Below, piece by piece: positions 32,384 to 40,224 of a stretch of 40,312 nt of DNA. How positions within the stretch are numbered: position 1 is the first letter of the stretch; each line of letters opens with the position of its first letter. Below the pieces are notes generated by a model that was not told the DNA's origin, made no database searches, and saw only the letters and a program-made list of their open reading frames with translations. A program made the position numbers and the translations under genes. The stretch lies in contig PWFH01000058.1 of NCBI GenBank assembly GCA_003553795.1, positions 1 through 40,312 of the forward strand, read 5' to 3'. Source of the stretch: Egibacter sp. (GTDB lineage Bacteria > Actinomycetota > Nitriliruptoria > Euzebyales > Egibacteraceae).

Positions 32384-32947
32384 GTGGACGTCGCCGCCGG
32401 GCTCATCGCCGGCACGGGGTGGGCCTCCGGGCTCAACCTCTACCTCGTCACCGTCGCGCTCGGCCTCGCCGCGCGCGGCGGCGTCGAGGGTGTGCCCGCG
32501 GTGCTCGGCCACCCCGCGGTCCTCGCCGTGGCGGTCGTGCTCCTGCTCGTCGAGTTCGTCGCCGACAAGGTCGCCTGGCTCGACTCGGCCTGGGACGCCG
32601 TCCACACCGTCGTCCGCCCCGCCGGCGGAGCGCTGCTCGGCTCGCTGCTCAGCGGCGGCGAGCTGCGGGCGGCGGCCGCCGCCGGGGCGCTCGCGCTGCT
32701 CGCCCACGCCGGCAAGGCCGGGCTGCGCGCCCTCGCCAACCTCTCCCCCGAGCCCTTCAGCAACGTCGCGCTGAGCGTCGCCGAGGACGGCCTCGCCGGG
32801 GTGACCGTCGTCCTCGCGCTCTTCGCCCCCGTCCTCGCGCTCGCGCTCGTCGCCATCCTGCTCGTCGGCAGCGCCGTCGTCGTCACGCGGCTCGCGCGGC
32901 GACGGCGGCAACGCAGGGCCCGCGACGCTCCGACCCCGGGCCGCTAG
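32384..32947 (+). CDS. DUF4126 family membrane protein
   Basis: This 187-residue protein has about five hydrophobic segments. Family marks include ASGLNLYLVTVALGLAAR, LLLVEFVADKVAWLDSAWDAVHT and SPEPFSNVALSVAEDG, and the tail is Arg-rich and cytoplasmic. Function is unknown. GTG 32384 follows GGGAGG at 32368-32373 by ten bases, and a TAGGGT box lies at 32354-32359. Its TAG stop forms the first three bases of the -10 box of the next gene. Confidence 0.85.
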   Translation: MDVAAGLIAGTGWASGLNLYLVTVALGLAARGGVEGVPAVLGHPAVLAVAVVLLLVEFVADKVAWLDSAWDAVHTVVRPAGGALLGSLLSGGELRAAAAAGALALLAHAGKAGLRALANLSPEPFSNVALSVAEDGLAGVTVVLALFAPVLALALVAILLVGSAVVVTRLARRRRQRRARDAPTPGR

Positions 32948-32950
32948 CCT
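32945..32950 (+). promoter_or_regulatory. Candidate -10 box of the SixA-type phosphatase gene
   Basis: TAGCCT lies six bases before ATG 32957, the same spacing as in the ArsR-type gene, so the mRNA would be leaderless. The TAG stop of the DUF4126 gene is part of this box. No -35 box or ribosome-binding site is seen. Confidence 0.45.
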
Positions 32951-32956
32951 GCCGCC

Positions 32957-33451
32957 ATGCCCACGCTCCACGTCCTGCGCCACGCCAAGAGCGACCGCAG
33001 CGCGCCGCTGCCCGACCACGACCGGCCCCTCGCGCCGCGCGGCCTCGCGGCGGCGCCGCGCATCGGCGACGCGCTCGAGGCGGCGGGCGGCACCGCCCTC
33101 GCGCTGTCGTCGACCGCGACGCGGGCGGCGCAGACGACCGACCTCGTCGTCGCGCGCCTCTCCCACCCGCCGGAGGTGCGCTACGAGGCCGCCCTCTACC
33201 ACGCCGGGCCCGGCGAGCTCCTCGAGCGCCTGCGGCGGCTCGACGAGGCCGCGCCGTCGGTGCTCCTCGTCGGTCACAACCCGTCGCTGGCCTCGCTCGT
33301 GCTCACCCTCGCCGACGACGACGTCGCCGGACGGCTCGGCAAGTTCCCGACCGCGGCGCTCGCGACGCTCGAGCTCGCCGGCCCGTGGTCGGCGCTACGG
33401 CCGGGCGGCGCGCGCCTCACGGCCTACGTCACGCCGCGCGACCTCGACTAG
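32957..33451 (+). CDS. SixA-type histidine phosphatase
   Basis: This 164-residue protein belongs to the histidine phosphatase (phosphoglycerate-mutase-like) superfamily. The catalytic motif LRHAKS (near residue 7, LHVLRHAKSDRS) gives the phospho-accepting His, and the second His is in LLVGHNPSLASL; Arg in SSTATRAAQT completes the site. Small SixA proteins dephosphorylate phospho-His domains or small phosphorylated metabolites; the substrate here is unknown. The TAG stop is shared within CTAG with the convergent isoaspartyl methyltransferase gene. Confidence 0.9.
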   Translation: MPTLHVLRHAKSDRSAPLPDHDRPLAPRGLAAAPRIGDALEAAGGTALALSSTATRAAQTTDLVVARLSHPPEVRYEAALYHAGPGELLERLRRLDEAAPSVLLVGHNPSLASLVLTLADDDVAGRLGKFPTAALATLELAGPWSALRPGGARLTAYVTPRDLD

Positions 33452-34062
33452 CGGTCGCGCACGAGCGGCACGAACCGCACCGGCACGAGCGTGCGTCGGT
33501 CGGCGAGCCGACCCCCGCGGGCACGCCAGACCTCGACGACCTGCCCGCCGCGCCCGCCGACGGGCACGACGAGGCGTCCGCCCTCGACGAGTGAGGCAAC
33601 CCAGGCATCAGGGATCGCCGGCGTCGCCGCGGAGACGACGATGGCGTCGAAGGGCGCGGCGTCGGGCACGCCCTCGTGGCCATCGCCGACCTCGACGCGC
33701 GCCTCGCAGCCGACCGCCGCGAGGTTCGCGCGGGCGGCCTCGGCGAGTCTGGCGTGGCGCTCGACGCTCACGACCTCGCCGGCGAGCTGGCACAGCAGGG
33801 CGGTCTGGTAGCCGAAGCCCGTGCCGATCTCGAGGACGCGGTCGTCCGCTCCGACCTCCGCGGCCTCGACCATCTGCGCGATGAGCGAGGGCTGGGAGGT
33901 CGTCTGCCCGTCGCCGATCGGCAACGGCTCGTCGCGGTCGGCCTCGTCGACGAGGTGGGCGGGCACGAAGTCGCGCCGGTCGACCGTCCGCAGCGCCGCG
34001 ATGACGCGCTCGTCGCGCACCCCGCGGGCCGCGGCGATCTCGGCGAGCGAGCGCTTGCGCAC
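33448..34062 (-). CDS. pcm: Protein-L-isoaspartate O-methyltransferase
   Basis: This 204-residue repair methyltransferase uses S-adenosylmethionine to methylate isoaspartyl residues of aged proteins. It shows PIGDGQTTSQPSLIAQMVEA, the SAM motif I VLEIGTGFGYQTALL, VVSVERHARLAEAARANL, DAIVVSAATPAIPDAW and GGRLVVPVGG, in the family order. GTG 34062 was chosen because GGGAGGGGAG precedes it; the longer frame adds an unrelated Arg/Ser-rich stretch. It ends on the same CTAG as the SixA-type gene, read from the other side. Confidence 0.94.
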   Translation of the reverse strand: MRKRSLAEIAAARGVRDERVIAALRTVDRRDFVPAHLVDEADRDEPLPIGDGQTTSQPSLIAQMVEAAEVGADDRVLEIGTGFGYQTALLCQLAGEVVSVERHARLAEAARANLAAVGCEARVEVGDGHEGVPDAAPFDAIVVSAATPAIPDAWVASLVEGGRLVVPVGGRGGQVVEVWRARGGRLADRRTLVPVRFVPLVRDR

Positions 34063-34136
34063 GGAACTCCCCTCCCTAGAGGCGTTCTGCCCGCTGCGCG
34101 GCCTCGAGACACCCCCACGGGCGCCACCGACACGCG

Positions 34137-34170
34137 CGAGGGGCCGCGACGATGCCGTCACGGCCCCTCG
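34137..34170 (-). terminator. Hairpin terminator downstream of the universal stress protein gene
   Basis: A perfect 10-base inverted repeat CGAGGGGCCG / CGGCCCCTCG with a 14-base loop begins 26 bases after the stop codon of the universal stress protein gene. There is no U tract, which is usual for high-GC actinobacteria. It lies upstream of pcm on the same strand and may insulate that gene. Confidence 0.6.
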
Positions 34171-34195
34171 ACGCGCGGGTCGCGCGCTCCTTGCG

Positions 34196-34651
34196 CTACT
34201 TCTCCGACGTGCTCGGGCGCACGACGAGCACGGGCGCCTTGGCGTGGCGGGCGACCTGCTCGGAGACCGAGCCGAGCTTGAGCCCGGCGAAGCCTCCGCG
34301 GCCGCGCGAGCCGACGACGACGAGGTCGGCGTCGCTCGAGCGCTCGATGAGCGCCCGCGAGGCGCGCTTGTCGGCGATGACGTTCCACTCGACATGCACG
34401 TCGGAGAGGTCGACGGCCAGCTCCTCGAGCCACTTGCCGAGCTGGTCGTTGGCCCTCTCGCGCGCCTTCTCGACGTCCTTCGTCGTCTCGCCCCGGTCGG
34501 GGGCGACCGGGAAGGCCGCCCGCGGCTCCGGCGGCGGGAAGGCGTAGACGACCTCGAGGGTGCCGTCGCGCCACCTCGCCTCCTCCGCCGCACGCTCGAG
34601 GGCCTCCACCGAGGCCGGTGAGGCATCGACTCCTACGAGGATTCTCGCCAT
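34196..34651 (-). CDS. Universal stress protein (UspA family)
   Basis: This 151-residue single-domain Usp starts with the typical strand ARILVGVDASPASVEALERA and ends with the nucleotide-binding loop VVVGSRGRGGFAGLKLGSVSEQVARHAKAPVLVV, the G-2x-G-9x-G(S) pattern of ATP-binding members. It lies 19 bases after the BCCT transporter gene and probably shares its transcript; such Usp proteins often sit beside or regulate transporters. GGAGGG and GAGAG precede the ATG. A hairpin terminator follows. Confidence 0.92.
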   Translation of the reverse strand: MARILVGVDASPASVEALERAAEEARWRDGTLEVVYAFPPPEPRAAFPVAPDRGETTKDVEKARERANDQLGKWLEELAVDLSDVHVEWNVIADKRASRALIERSSDADLVVVGSRGRGGFAGLKLGSVSEQVARHAKAPVLVVRPSTSEK

Positions 34652-34670
34652 GGGTTCTCTCGTCCCTCCG

Positions 34671-36350
34671 CTAGCTCGTCGTCTCGTCGTCGGTCTCGCC
34701 GAGGCGCTCGGCCGCGGCGGTCAGTTCAGGGTCCTCCACCCCTTCGCCGTACTCATCGTCGCCGTTGGTCACAAGCGGCTGCTCGGGGAGGTCCTTGAGC
34801 GACACGCCCTTGCGCTCGGCACGCAGGCCCTTCCACAGCCCCGCGACGACGAAGAGCAGCACGACCGTGAACGGCAGGCCCGTGGCCACCGCCCCGGCCT
34901 GCAGGGCGTTGAGGGCGAGGTCGCCACCGGCGTAGAGGAGGATCGCGGCGACGACGCCCTCGCTGACCGCCCAGAAGACCCGCGTGGGCACCGGCGGGTT
35001 GGGGTTGCCGCCGGTCGAGAGGATGTCGATGACGAAGGAGCCCGAGTCCGAGCTCGTGACGAAGAAGAAGACGATGACGAGGATCGCGACGACCGCGGTG
35101 ACGTTGAACAGCGGGAAGTTCTCGAGCATCGCGAACATCGCGACCGCCTCGCCGCCCTCCTCCATGGCACCGAAGATGTCGCCGATGCCGCGGGACTGCA
35201 GGCTGATCGCGGTGTTGCCCATGACGGTGAACCACAGGAACGACACGAGGGTCGGCACGAGCAGGACGCCGAGGACGAACTCGCGGATCGTGCGGCCGCG
35301 CGAGATGCGGGCGATGAACATCCCGACGAAGGGCGCCCAGGAGATCCACCAGGCCCAGTAGAAGAGCGTCCACGCGCCGAGGAAGCCCTCGAGGTCCTCG
35401 TCGGCGTAGGTACCGCTCGCGAAGATGAGCCGGAAGAAGTTCTGGAAGTAGTTGCCGAGGTTCTCGAAGTACCCCGAGATGAGCATGATCGTCGGGCCCA
35501 TGACGGCGACGAAGGCCAGGAGCAGCCCGGCGAGCAGGAGGTTGGCCTGTGACAGCCGTCGGATGCCCTTGTCGAGGCCGGTCACGACCGAGACCGTCGC
35601 CGCGGCGGTGATGACGCCGATGATGATCATCTGAACGGTGATCGACTGCTCGATGCCGAAGACGTACCCGAGGCCGGCGTTGACCTGCATCGCCCCGAGG
35701 CCGAGCGAGACCGCGACGCCGACGAGGGTGCCGAGCACCGCGAGGATGTCGACGAAGTTGCCGATCGGTCCGTAGATCCGGTCGCCGATGAGGGGGTAGA
35801 ACGCCGAGCGCACCGTCAGCGGCAGGTTGTGCCGGAAGCCGAAGTACGCGAGCGAGAGCGCGAGCACCGCGTACATCGCCCAGGGGCCGATGCCCCAGTG
35901 GTGGTAGGTCCACACCATCGCGTCGGCGGCGGCGGCGACGGTCTCGGGGTCCTCCACCGGCGGCGCCATGTAGTGCCACATGGGCTCGGCGACACCCCAG
36001 AAGAGCAGGCCGATGCCCATCCCGGCGCTGAAGAGCATCGCGAACCATGTCGCGTAGGAGTACTCCGGCCTCGAGTCGTCGGGGCCGAGGCGCACCTTCG
36101 CGTTGCGGCCCAGGACGAGCGTGAGGCAGAACACGATGAAGACCGCGATGGCCGTGATGAACAGCCAACCGAAGTTGTCGGTGATGAAGCCCAGGACCTC
36201 ACCGAGCACCTCGTTCGCGGTCTCGGTCGCGACCGCGCCCCAGGTCACGAAGGCGATGATGAGCGCCGCGGAGACCCCGAAAACGACCGGGTGGATCTGC
36301 TGCAGGACCGACTGCTTCTCGCTCGACGCTTGCTGCTCCGTCGTTGCCAT
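34671..36350 (-). CDS. BCCT family betaine/choline/carnitine-type transporter
   Basis: This 559-residue secondary transporter has about 12 membrane segments. Family signatures are clear: GMGIGLLFWGVAEPMWHY, the substrate-binding Trp stretch WTLFYWAWWISWAPFVGMFIAR, and SSDSGSFVIDILSTGG. BCCT proteins import compatible solutes such as glycine betaine, choline or ectoine using Na+ or H+. The C-terminal tail is short and acidic (ETDDETTS), without the long osmosensing domain of BetP. ATG 36350 has AGAGGA six bases upstream; a start ten codons earlier is less likely. Coupled to a Usp gene, it suggests response to osmotic stress. Confidence 0.93.
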   Translation of the reverse strand: MATTEQQASSEKQSVLQQIHPVVFGVSAALIIAFVTWGAVATETANEVLGEVLGFITDNFGWLFITAIAVFIVFCLTLVLGRNAKVRLGPDDSRPEYSYATWFAMLFSAGMGIGLLFWGVAEPMWHYMAPPVEDPETVAAAADAMVWTYHHWGIGPWAMYAVLALSLAYFGFRHNLPLTVRSAFYPLIGDRIYGPIGNFVDILAVLGTLVGVAVSLGLGAMQVNAGLGYVFGIEQSITVQMIIIGVITAAATVSVVTGLDKGIRRLSQANLLLAGLLLAFVAVMGPTIMLISGYFENLGNYFQNFFRLIFASGTYADEDLEGFLGAWTLFYWAWWISWAPFVGMFIARISRGRTIREFVLGVLLVPTLVSFLWFTVMGNTAISLQSRGIGDIFGAMEEGGEAVAMFAMLENFPLFNVTAVVAILVIVFFFVTSSDSGSFVIDILSTGGNPNPPVPTRVFWAVSEGVVAAILLYAGGDLALNALQAGAVATGLPFTVVLLFVVAGLWKGLRAERKGVSLKDLPEQPLVTNGDDEYGEGVEDPELTAAAERLGETDDETTS

Positions 36351-36625
36351 CAGGCGTCCTCTCTGGTTGTGCGGGGTCACACCACGACGCCCCGGAGGGT
36401 GGAGTGGCCCCGTGCGTCCACAGGCGACGCGCCGAGGTCAAGGCGCGCGACATGGTCCGCCGGACAGGATGATTCGACAGACGACCCTACCGAAGGATCA
36501 CCGTCACGCAAGGAGGCGGTGGCCATGCGGCACCTCGGAGGCCCTGATCACCGCGTGGGGCTGGGGCTGTGGCGCGATGCGCGTTGAGCGCACAAGATCG
36601 GTCCTCAGGACGCTGCCGGCCCGGC
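36351..36625. other. Intergenic region between the BCCT and AarF genes
   Basis: This 275-base gap lies between two genes of the same strand. It holds the leader and a possible promoter of the BCCT gene (36484-36511) and a weak five-base stem TGCGC-N5-GCGCA (36578-36592). No coding frame with family resemblance or a credible ribosome-binding site was found. Confidence 0.5.
36484..36511 (-). promoter_or_regulatory. Candidate promoter of the BCCT-usp unit
   Basis: On the minus strand TTGCGT (36506-36511) and TAGGGT (36484-36489) are spaced by 16 bases. Transcription would begin about 125 bases before the BCCT ATG at 36350. A long leader would leave room for regulation, but none is evident. Confidence 0.35.
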
Positions 36626-37996
36626 TCAGGCGACGTCGCGATGCTCGGCGAAGAACGCGGCCTCCTGGCGCCCCAGCGCGGTCGCCGCAGGCGCGCCCTC
36701 GCTGAGCTCGGCCATGATGCGGTGCCAGTTCGCCGTCGGCTCGAAGCGCGCGAGCAGGGAGTTGACGCCGAACGTGATGCGGTTGAGCAGGAGGTACTCC
36801 GCCGGCATCGCCAACTGCTGCAGCGTCGTGCGGTAGGGGCTGTCGGCGCTCGAGCTCGCGGCGACGACACGCCGGGCGTACTCCGGGGTGTAGGTGTAGG
36901 GCGCGTCGTCGATCATCGGCTCGCGCAGGAGCTGGAACCAGGCGAGGGCGACGTCGAGGTCGGCAGCGGAGTCCTCGGGCATGAGCCCGGCGGTGCGCAT
37001 CGTGCGGCCGAGCTCAGTGGGGTCCTCGGCGGCCACGGCCCGGTGCACCGCCTGCAGCCGGTCGCGGGCCTCGCGGCTGAAGGCCTTCGACGACCCGTAG
37101 TCGAGGAAGGCGACGCTGCCGTCGTCACAGAAGACGAAGTTGCCGGGGTGGGGGTCGGAGTTGAAGATCCGGAAGCGGTAGAGCGAGCCGAAGACGAAGC
37201 GGAAGATGATCTCGCCGTAGCGGTCCCGCTCCTCCCGGCTCGCCGAGGCCCGCATCTCGGAGAAGCGCCGGCCGGCGGCGTACTCGCTCACGAGCACACG
37301 TGGGCGGGCGAGCTCGTCGATGACGCGCGGCACGCGGATGAACGGGTGCCCGGCGTAGCGCTCGGCGAAGGCCCGCTGGTAGCGGGCCTCCTCCTGGTAG
37401 TCGAGCTCGGCGAGCACCCGTGTGCGCAGCTCCTCGAGGAGCTCGCGGGCGTCGACCTCGGGGGCGACGAGGCGGGCGAGACGGGCCAGCCCGTCGACGT
37501 TGGCGAGGTCGGCCTCGACGGCCTCGGCGACGCCGGGATGCTGGACCTTGACGACGACCTCGGTGCCGTCGTGGAGCGCGGCGCGGTGGACCTGGCCGAT
37601 GGAGGCCACGGCGAAGGGCTCGCGGTCCCAGCGGGCGAAGACCTCCTCGGGCGGCGCGCCGTACTCCTCGGCGACCGTCGCCTCGATCGTTGCGGTGTCA
37701 CTCGGCGGGGCGGCGTCGGCGAGGGCCGCGAGCCGCTGCTGGTAGACCTCGCTCATCTCGACGTTGAGGTCGACGTCGACGTAGCTCAGCAGCTGGCCGA
37801 GCTTCATCGCCGCGCCCTTCATCGACCCGAGGTGCTCGAGGACGGCCTCGGCGACGTCGGCGTGGGCCGACGCCGCAGCCTCGGCATCCCCACGCCGGTC
37901 TGCCCGACGCGCCGACCAGAGCTTCGAGCCCGCCCGCGCCGAGAGCGAGGCGAGTCGGGCGGTGCGGGCGGCGCGGCCGCCGAGGGTGGTGCTCAT
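36626..37996 (-). CDS. ABC1/AarF (UbiB-like) atypical kinase family protein
   Basis: This 456-residue protein carries the ABC1 family marks in order: the KxGQ motif in MKGAAMKLGQLLSYVD, the Ala-rich-loop equivalent VASIGQVHRA, the invariant Lys in VVVKVQHPGVAEAV, and the catalytic and metal-binding FNSDPHPGNFVF and VAFLDYGSSK. UbiB-like members act as ATPases/kinases that help handle isoprenoid lipids such as quinones; the exact role in actinobacteria is unclear. No strong C-terminal membrane segment is seen. ATG 37996 follows GAGGAAGAG; the longer frame lacks support. Confidence 0.9.
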   Translation of the reverse strand: MSTTLGGRAARTARLASLSARAGSKLWSARRADRRGDAEAAASAHADVAEAVLEHLGSMKGAAMKLGQLLSYVDVDLNVEMSEVYQQRLAALADAAPPSDTATIEATVAEEYGAPPEEVFARWDREPFAVASIGQVHRAALHDGTEVVVKVQHPGVAEAVEADLANVDGLARLARLVAPEVDARELLEELRTRVLAELDYQEEARYQRAFAERYAGHPFIRVPRVIDELARPRVLVSEYAAGRRFSEMRASASREERDRYGEIIFRFVFGSLYRFRIFNSDPHPGNFVFCDDGSVAFLDYGSSKAFSREARDRLQAVHRAVAAEDPTELGRTMRTAGLMPEDSAADLDVALAWFQLLREPMIDDAPYTYTPEYARRVVAASSSADSPYRTTLQQLAMPAEYLLLNRITFGVNSLLARFEPTANWHRIMAELSEGAPAATALGRQEAAFFAEHRDVA

Positions 37997-38066
37997 GCCG
38001 GTCTCTTCCTCTGACGCTCCCGCGGACACGCTCACGTGCGAACCACTGCTAAGTGTGTGTCCCACG

Positions 38067-38103
38067 GGCCGCGCTCAAACCGCGGTGCGGTCCGGGCGCG
38101 GCC
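38067..38103 (-). terminator. Branched GC-rich hairpin, possible terminator of the quinone oxidoreductase gene
   Basis: Eight-base arms GGCCGCGC (38067-38074) and GCGCGGCC (38096-38103) enclose a smaller CCGC-N3-GCGG hairpin. It lies about 40 bases after the oxidoreductase stop and before the AarF start. No U tract is present. Confidence 0.35.
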
Positions 38104-38144
38104 ACGGCGCCGCCCGTATCCCCTCGCCGGCAGGGTCCCGGCGA

Positions 38145-39113
38145 CTACGGCAGCAGGAGGACCTTGCCGGTCGTCGCCCGCGCCTCGAGGCGACGGTGCG
38201 CCTCGGCGGCGTCCTCGAGCGGGTGGGTCTCCCCCACCCGCACATCGAGGTCGCCGGAGGCGACGGCGTCGAAGAGCTCGCCGGCCCGCCAGACCAGCTC
38301 CTCGCGGCTGGCGATGTGGTGGGCGAGGTTGGGGCGGGTGAGGAAGAGCGACCCGCCCTGATTGAGCCGCTGGGGGGCGACGGGGGGCACGGCGCCGCTC
38401 GACTGCCCGTAGAGCACGAGCATGCCGCGGGGCACGAGCGAGGCGAGGGAGGCCTCGAAGGTCGCCTGGCCGACGGAGTCGTAGACGACGTCGACCCCGC
38501 GACCCTCGGTGAGGCGGGCGACCTCCTCGGCGACGTCGGCCTCGTCGTAGCGGATGGCCTCCGCGGCGCCGGCACCCTGCGCGAGCTCGGCCTTCGCCGC
38601 GGTCGACACCGTCGCGAGCACGGTCGCGCCGCGGGCGACGGCGAGCTGGGTGAGCAGCAGCCCGACCCCGCCCGCGCCGGCGTGGACGAGCGCGACGTGA
38701 CCTGGGGCCAGCGGGAACGTCGAGGCGCTGAGGTAGTGCGCGGTGAGGCCTTGGAGCATGAGCGCCGCGGCGGTCTCGAGCGCGACGCCCTCGGGCACCG
38801 CGACGAGCCGCTCGGCGGCGACGACCTGCTGCTCGGCGTAGGCCCCTGGGGCGAAGCCGTGCGCGACGCGATCGCCCACCGCGAGCCCGTCGACGCCCTC
38901 GCCGAGGGCCTCGACGGTGCCCGCGGCCTCCATGCCCGGCACGAACGGCACCGCGAGGGGGTAGGCCCCGGTGCGGTGGTAGACGTCGATGAAGTTCACG
39001 CCCGCGGCAGCGACGCGCAGCCGGACCTCGCCCGGTCCGGGCTCGGGCGTGGGGACCTCGGCAGGCACCAGGGCCTCGGGTCCTCCGGGTTCGCGGACCT
39101 CGATCGCGCGCAT
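38145..39113 (-). CDS. Zinc-independent quinone oxidoreductase (MDR superfamily)
   Basis: This 322-residue NADPH-dependent enzyme matches the QOR/zeta-crystallin type: VAAAGVNFIDVYHRTGAYP, FVPGMEAAGTVEALGEGV, LMLQGLTAHYL and the cofactor loop VHAGAGGVGLLLTQLA. No Cys-rich structural or catalytic zinc ligands are present. It reduces quinones or related enones in the cytoplasm. ATG 39113 follows GAGGAGGGCAGG. The upstream box overlaps that of the divergent gene. Confidence 0.93.
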   Translation of the reverse strand: MRAIEVREPGGPEALVPAEVPTPEPGPGEVRLRVAAAGVNFIDVYHRTGAYPLAVPFVPGMEAAGTVEALGEGVDGLAVGDRVAHGFAPGAYAEQQVVAAERLVAVPEGVALETAAALMLQGLTAHYLSASTFPLAPGHVALVHAGAGGVGLLLTQLAVARGATVLATVSTAAKAELAQGAGAAEAIRYDEADVAEEVARLTEGRGVDVVYDSVGQATFEASLASLVPRGMLVLYGQSSGAVPPVAPQRLNQGGSLFLTRPNLAHHIASREELVWRAGELFDAVASGDLDVRVGETHPLEDAAEAHRRLEARATTGKVLLLP

Positions 39114-39164
39114 CCTGCCCTCCTCGGGACGACTCGGGTCCCGGCACCGCCGGGTGAGACCGCG

Positions 39165-39171
39165 TAGCGTA
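39165..39171. promoter_or_regulatory. Overlapping divergent -10 boxes
   Basis: The seven bases TAGCGTA read TAGCGT on the plus strand (for the 39226 gene) and TACGCT on the minus strand (for the oxidoreductase). Only one polymerase could occupy it at a time, so the two genes may compete. No -35 boxes are evident. Confidence 0.35.
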
Positions 39172-39225
39172 CCGGGAACCCTCGCCGAGGCGGCAGGAAC
39201 GAGCGCGTACGAGGAGGGGTGGGCC

Positions 39226-39726
39226 ATGGTGACCCTCGCTGATGGGACCTGGCAGGTCGGGGAGGCCGGCAGCGTGACCTTCCACGTCGAGGACGGTGCC
39301 CTGCGCCTCGACGCGGTCGACCCGACGACGGGATGGACCCCGACGGTCGTCGCCGAGGAGGGCGACCGTGTGGAGGTCGCCCTGCGCCGTGGCCGGGAGC
39401 AGCGCGCCCTCGAGGCGCGCTACGACGGCGCGACGCTGCGCATCGGGGTCGAGCACGACGACGACGACGCCGACCCGGGGCGCTTCAGCGTCGGCAGCGC
39501 CGGCGAGGTCGAGGTGGCCGTCGACGGCGGGGAGCTGCGGCTCGTCGAGGTGGCGACGAACCCCGGCTGGACGATGGACATCGACACCGACCGGGGCCGC
39601 ACCGTCGACGTCGGCTTCCGCCGCGACGAGATGCTCTGGGACTTCGAGGCCGAGCTCGCCGCCTCCGGCCGGCTCGCGATCGAGACCGAGCTCGCGCTCG
39701 AGGGTCCCTACCCCGGGCGGCGGTGA
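39226..39726 (+). CDS. Acidic beta-rich protein of unknown function
   Basis: A 166-residue, strongly acidic protein with alternating hydrophobic and charged residues typical of a beta-sheet fold (GSVTFHVEDGALRLDAVDP, DRVEVALRRGREQRALEARY, GEVEVAVDGGELRLVEV). It has no signal peptide, membrane segment or Cys, and I recognise no family. GAGGAGGGG eight bases before the ATG and clear third-position GC bias support it as a real gene. It ends four bases before the convergent neighbour's stop. Confidence 0.6.
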   Translation: MVTLADGTWQVGEAGSVTFHVEDGALRLDAVDPTTGWTPTVVAEEGDRVEVALRRGREQRALEARYDGATLRIGVEHDDDDADPGRFSVGSAGEVEVAVDGGELRLVEVATNPGWTMDIDTDRGRTVDVGFRRDEMLWDFEAELAASGRLAIETELALEGPYPGRR

Positions 39727-39730
39727 ACGC

Positions 39731-40192
39731 TCACGGGCCCGCGCCCTCGTGGGGCTCGAGCCCGGCGGGATGCTCGACGACGATCTGCGCGACCCCGTCG
39801 CGCGAGCCGATCGTGCCCGCCGCGCAGACGACCTCGCCTTCGAGCGCGGCGAGGTCGAGGTCGATCGCCTCGCGCACGTCGGCGTAGACGACGACGTCGA
39901 AGCGCGGCTCGTCGGGATACGGCGCCCCGAGGTTGAGGAACGTCGGCTCGCCGCCGACGTCCTCGGCGGTGTCGACGGCCGCGACCGGTCCGGCGACCGC
40001 GCCGCGGGCGCCGACGTGCTCGGCGGCCTCCTGCCACGCCAGCGGGTCCTCGCAGGTGGCCACGGCGTCGTCGGGGGCGATGCCGCCGCCGACGCGGCTG
40101 AGTCCGAAGCTCACGACGAGGAGGATGCCGAAGGTGACCCCGGCGATGTTGCGCCAGCGCTCCCGGCGGGCCTCCGCCTCGTCCTTGGCCAT
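39731..40192 (-). CDS. Membrane-anchored OB-fold-like protein
   Basis: This 153-residue protein has a charged N-terminus (MAKDEAEARRERWR), one membrane segment (NIAGVTFGILLVVSFGL, about 15-32) and an extracytoplasmic domain. That domain resembles an OB-fold of the nucleic-acid-binding type: EHVGARGAVAGPVAAV, TFLNLGAPYPDEPRFDVVVY and EGEVVCAAGTIGSRDGVAQI, but the similarity is by eye and its function is unknown. ATG 40192 has GGAGG only one base away, closer than usual, so initiation may be weak or differ. The repeats upstream are non-coding. Confidence 0.6.
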   Translation of the reverse strand: MAKDEAEARRERWRNIAGVTFGILLVVSFGLSRVGGGIAPDDAVATCEDPLAWQEAAEHVGARGAVAGPVAAVDTAEDVGGEPTFLNLGAPYPDEPRFDVVVYADVREAIDLDLAALEGEVVCAAGTIGSRDGVAQIVVEHPAGLEPHEGAGP

Positions 40193-40224
40193 ACCTCCAC
40201 GGTACGACGCGCGGCGGGCAGGGT

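Noticed and set aside
36578-36592. TGCGC-N5-GCGCA hairpin as a terminator of the AarF gene
   Set aside because: The stem is short and there is no U tract; not distinguishable from background.
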